Shown piece by piece: positions 4,354 to 6,692 of a stretch of DNA of 6,692 nt; the first letter of the stretch is position 1; each line of letters opens with the position of its first letter. Under the pieces are notes generated by a model that was not told the DNA's origin, did not search any database, and was given only the letters and a program-made list of their open reading frames with translations. The translations under genes and the position numbers were made by a program. The stretch comes from a bacterium (lineage in GTDB: Bacteria > Krumholzibacteriota > Krumholzibacteriia > JACNKJ01). The DNA is taken from positions 1 to 6,692 of the forward strand of contig JACNKJ010000070.1 of the NCBI GenBank assembly GCA_014382085.1. Reading direction: 5' to 3'.

Positions 4354-6692
4354 ATGTCTGTTCGATGCAATTTTTCTTCCTGCGCCCTCGCGGTTTTGGT
4401 TGTGCTCGTGACCGTCGGCGCATCCGCCGTGATCAACGACTACCAGGAAGAATTCTTGAGCCACGCCTATGAGGACACCCTGCACAGCACGGCATGGTGG
4501 GACAGCCTCGCCGGCGAACTCAAATTGCAGCCATTTGTGCCGGGGCTCATCGGTGGCGCGGCCTCTTTCGGTTCCGCGCGCGGCGTAACCGTGTCGGGCA
4601 ATTACGCCTACGTGGCCGATCACGAACTCGGCGGCCTGGTGATTTTCGATATCAGCGATCCCGCAGCACCGGCCTTGGTTGGCTCCTACGACACTCCCGG
4701 CCTGGCCCTGAGCGTGGTCGTTGCGGGCAACTATGCCTACGTGGCCGATCACGAACTCGGCGGTCTGCAGGTTATCAACATCAGCAATCCAGCATCGCCC
4801 AGCTATGCCGGCTCCTACGACACTCCCGGCATTGCATTCGGTTTAGCCCTATCTGGCGACTTTGCCTATGTGGCCGACAACAGTTTGGGCATTCAGGTGA
4901 TCGACGTAAGCGACCCCACCCTGCCAAGCTTTGTAGGCAACGTGCCCACCTACGGGCAGAGTCGCGGAATTGCCGTGGCGGGAAACCGAGCCTACGTCGC
5001 CGATCGCGAAGCCGGTCTCCTTGTCCTGGATATCAGCAACCCCGCCGCACCCGATTCCATCGGCGCCTATGACACGCCGGGCAACGCACGCAATGTATCC
5101 TTGTCGGGTGACTATGCCTTCGTGGCTGACGACGTGGATGGCGGCTTGCAGATCATCGACATCAGCGATCCGGAAAATCCAGCTTTCGCCGGCACCTACA
5201 ATCCGCCGGGCAGCGCGCTGGACGTAAGTATCTTCGGCGATATCGCCTACCTCGTGGACTATGACTTTCGCATTCACATGTTGGACATCAGCGACCCCAC
5301 GGATCCGCAGCTTGTGGAGGAGATCGCCACAGCCGGGCATCCCTACGGAATCGCCCTGGCGGGCCCCCACGCTTTTGTGGCCGATGCCGGAGCGGGCTTG
5401 CAGGTTTATGAACTTTTCGCGGCAGCGCATCCGCCACTTTCGGGAGGCACCCTCGGTGGCCTAGGTGAAGCCAACACCATGGCACTACACGGAAACACCC
5501 TGTTCGTGTCCACCGGGCTCAGTGGAAGTTTCGTGGCCGTAGATATCAGCGACCCCGCTGCGCCCGCCTATCTTGGCGAGTACGCGGGCTTAACCGAACT
5601 GCGCCACATTCACGTAGATGGAAACGTGGCCTACCTTTGTGCCAGCGATGCGGACAACAGTTTCCGCGCATTGGATATTAGCGATCCCACCACGCCCGTT
5701 TTCCTTGGTGGATATCAACCTACGGAAGAAATTTACGCCGTCTGCGTGGCCGGCGATCAAGCCTTTGTGGCCGCTAGCATCTTGGGCATGCTCGTCCTCG
5801 ATGTAAGTGATCCCACGAGCCCGGCGCTGCTCGACTCCTACGACACACCTGGAAGCGCTTGGCACGTGACGGTCAACGGAAACTACGCCTTCATCGCAGA
5901 CTTCGGTACGGGTTTGCAGATTTTTGACATCAGCAACACGACCCTGCCCATGCTCGCCGGCTCATTCGACACGCCTGGCGACGCCCGCCATGTTGCCGTG
6001 GACGGTGACTATGCCTATGTCGCCGACTCAGAATCTGGACTTCAGGTTATCGACATCTCGATCCCGGCCTTTCCCGCGTTTGCCGGAAGCTTCGAAACCG
6101 CCGGCGACGATGTTCGCCAAATTGTGGTGGATGGAAATCTGGCCTACCTGGCCGACGCGAACTTCGGCCTGCGCGTGGTGGACGTGAGTGATCCTGCAAA
6201 TCCGACTTTAGCGGCCGAACTTCCCATTACGGGCGAGGCTTCGGTACTGGCCATGCAGGGTGAGTGGCTTTTCCTGAGCAATCCCACGGAAGGGTTGTTC
6301 TCGCTGGATCGACTTCGTCGTGACTTCGTCGCCCACACGGGACGGGGGCAATCTCTCGCACTGGACGACTCCGACGATCTTATTGTGGCGGCGCGTCTTG
6401 CCGCCACGGAAACCAGTGGCCTTAGTTGGGAGCTCAGCAACGACGACGCGACCAGCTGGGAACCCTTCACCCAAGGATCCGATTGGCGCTTTTTCGAAAG
6501 CAGCGGCGCCGATTTGCACTGGCGCAGCAGCCACGCCTATCCCATTCCGCCGGATGCCGGCAACCCCAGCTGCAGTGAGCTATCCATTGAGTGGCTCTAT
6601 GGTTTCGGAGCCATCGACGCGGTCGTCGACATTCCGGAAGACCAAGGCGGCCAGGTGCGACCCCGTAACGAGGGAACATGGCCGCCCGGCCA
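4354..6692 (+). CDS. Secreted double beta-propeller protein with LVIVD-type repeats (C-terminus off window)
   Basis: The frame runs open from ATG 4354 (SD AGGGGAG about 6 bases upstream) to the right edge: 779 residues seen. A signal peptide (MSVRCNFSSCALAVLVVLVT..., cleavage after ASA at 25; no lipobox) predicts export. From about 75 to 653 lie 14 tandem units of 41-44 residues with the pattern V-x-GNYAYVAD-x3-GLQVIDISDPAxP-x3-GSYDTPG, as in LVIVD-type propeller repeats. Units 7 (329-370) and 14 (628-653) lack the DISDP turn, so the array reads as two seven-bladed propellers, 75-370 and 371-653. Residues about 660-760 form a different, beta-rich segment: VAARLAATETSGLSWELSND, then a DLHWRSS strand and IPEDQGGQVR, similar to linkers before Ig/FN3-like domains in FCB-group proteins. 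No catalytic residues are evident; a binding or cell-surface role is inferred. A C-terminal sorting domain, if any, is beyond the window. Confidence 0.9.
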   Translation, partial: MSVRCNFSSCALAVLVVLVTVGASAVINDYQEEFLSHAYEDTLHSTAWWDSLAGELKLQPFVPGLIGGAASFGSARGVTVSGNYAYVADHELGGLVIFDISDPAAPALVGSYDTPGLALSVVVAGNYAYVADHELGGLQVINISNPASPSYAGSYDTPGIAFGLALSGDFAYVADNSLGIQVIDVSDPTLPSFVGNVPTYGQSRGIAVAGNRAYVADREAGLLVLDISNPAAPDSIGAYDTPGNARNVSLSGDYAFVADDVDGGLQIIDISDPENPAFAGTYNPPGSALDVSIFGDIAYLVDYDFRIHMLDISDPTDPQLVEEIATAGHPYGIALAGPHAFVADAGAGLQVYELFAAAHPPLSGGTLGGLGEANTMALHGNTLFVSTGLSGSFVAVDISDPAAPAYLGEYAGLTELRHIHVDGNVAYLCASDADNSFRALDISDPTTPVFLGGYQPTEEIYAVCVAGDQAFVAASILGMLVLDVSDPTSPALLDSYDTPGSAWHVTVNGNYAFIADFGTGLQIFDISNTTLPMLAGSFDTPGDARHVAVDGDYAYVADSESGLQVIDISIPAFPAFAGSFETAGDDVRQIVVDGNLAYLADANFGLRVVDVSDPANPTLAAELPITGEASVLAMQGEWLFLSNPTEGLFSLDRLRRDFVAHTGRGQSLALDDSDDLIVAARLAATETSGLSWELSNDDATSWEPFTQGSDWRFFESSGADLHWRSSHAYPIPPDAGNPSCSELSIEWLYGFGAIDAVVDIPEDQGGQVRPRNEGTWPPG
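4576..6312 (+). repeat. Coding tandem array of about 14 LVIVD-type blades, period 123-132 bp
   Basis: The array codes for the propeller blades of the exported protein. Units 1-7 span roughly 4576-5463 and units 8-14 roughly 5464-6312. DNA identity between units is mostly low, meaning the array is old, except for the neighbouring units 1 and 2. It is a protein repeat and not a CRISPR or mobile-element repeat. Confidence 0.85.
4606..4830 (+). repeat. Near-identical direct repeats between blades 1 and 2/3 (129-bp period)
   Basis: A 29-bp stretch at 4606-4634 (coding AYVADHELGG) is identical to 4735-4763, and a 21-bp stretch at 4681-4701 (coding GSYDTPG) is identical to 4810-4830. Both pairs are exactly 129 bp (43 codons) apart. 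Other blades differ by many silent changes, so this points to a recent unit duplication or gene conversion. Confidence 0.85.

Noticed and set aside
4206..4436. 77-residue N-terminal extension of HflX using the upstream ATG at 4436
   Set aside because: The added residues are not HflX-like, overlap the signal-peptide region of the opposite-strand gene, and ATG 4205 has a strong SD.
4240..5430. Long minus-strand open frames opposite the propeller gene
   Set aside because: Repeating GHVG...R-type translations are the antisense image of the LVIVD repeats; no SD or family likeness.
4576..6312. CRISPR-like or satellite array
   Set aside because: The period is always a codon multiple, units differ in silent positions, and they encode propeller blades.

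Overview
The window is bacterial chromosomal DNA with dense, short-spaced genes and moderately high G+C. It carries no mobile element, tRNA, rRNA or CRISPR array that I can see. Secreted proteins built from LVIVD-type beta-propeller repeats, followed by a beta-sandwich stretch ending in a DQGG motif, together with a small Sec-secreted all-beta protein, recall uncultured members of the Fibrobacterota-Chlorobiota-Bacteroidota superphylum and relatives (Krumholzibacteriota/Eisenbacteria-like lineages). This placement rests on remembered protein style only and is tentative.

Region 1 (1-1240, minus strand): a three-gene operon read right to left. It holds an ECF sigma factor (521-1144), an unrecognised acidic 86-residue protein (249-509), and the N-terminal 83 residues of a membrane protein with the conserved TM helix of MscS-type mechanosensitive channel relatives (runs off the left edge). 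The second gene has a strong Shine-Dalgarno (SD) site and the third overlaps it as TGATG, so the genes are probably co-translated. A candidate sigma-70 promoter lies at 1203-1232.

Region 2 (1235-1929, minus strand): a monocistronic gene for a secreted 193-residue protein with its own candidate promoter and an intrinsic terminator at 1235-1259.

Region 3 (2029-2883, plus strand): a six-TM voltage-gated-type potassium channel with a zinc-ribbon tail. It is preceded by a perfect 10-bp inverted repeat that ends just before its start codon. Its stop codon overlaps that of the convergent hflX gene in a shared TTAA.

Region 4 (2880-4205, minus strand): hflX, a ribosome-associated GTPase, full length once the correct start is chosen.

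Region 5 (4354-6692, plus strand): a large secreted protein, open at the right edge. It has about 14 LVIVD-type blades, which divide naturally into two seven-bladed propellers, followed by a beta-sandwich-like region.

The genes do not form one pathway. The loose theme is envelope and stress physiology: an ECF sigma operon with a membrane-channel-like protein, a K+ channel, a ribosome-rescue GTPase and two exported proteins. I found no convincing evidence of a wholly new system. The best leads are the sigma/86-aa/MscS-like operon, the zinc-ribbon K+ channel with its leader inverted repeat, and the double-propeller exported protein.
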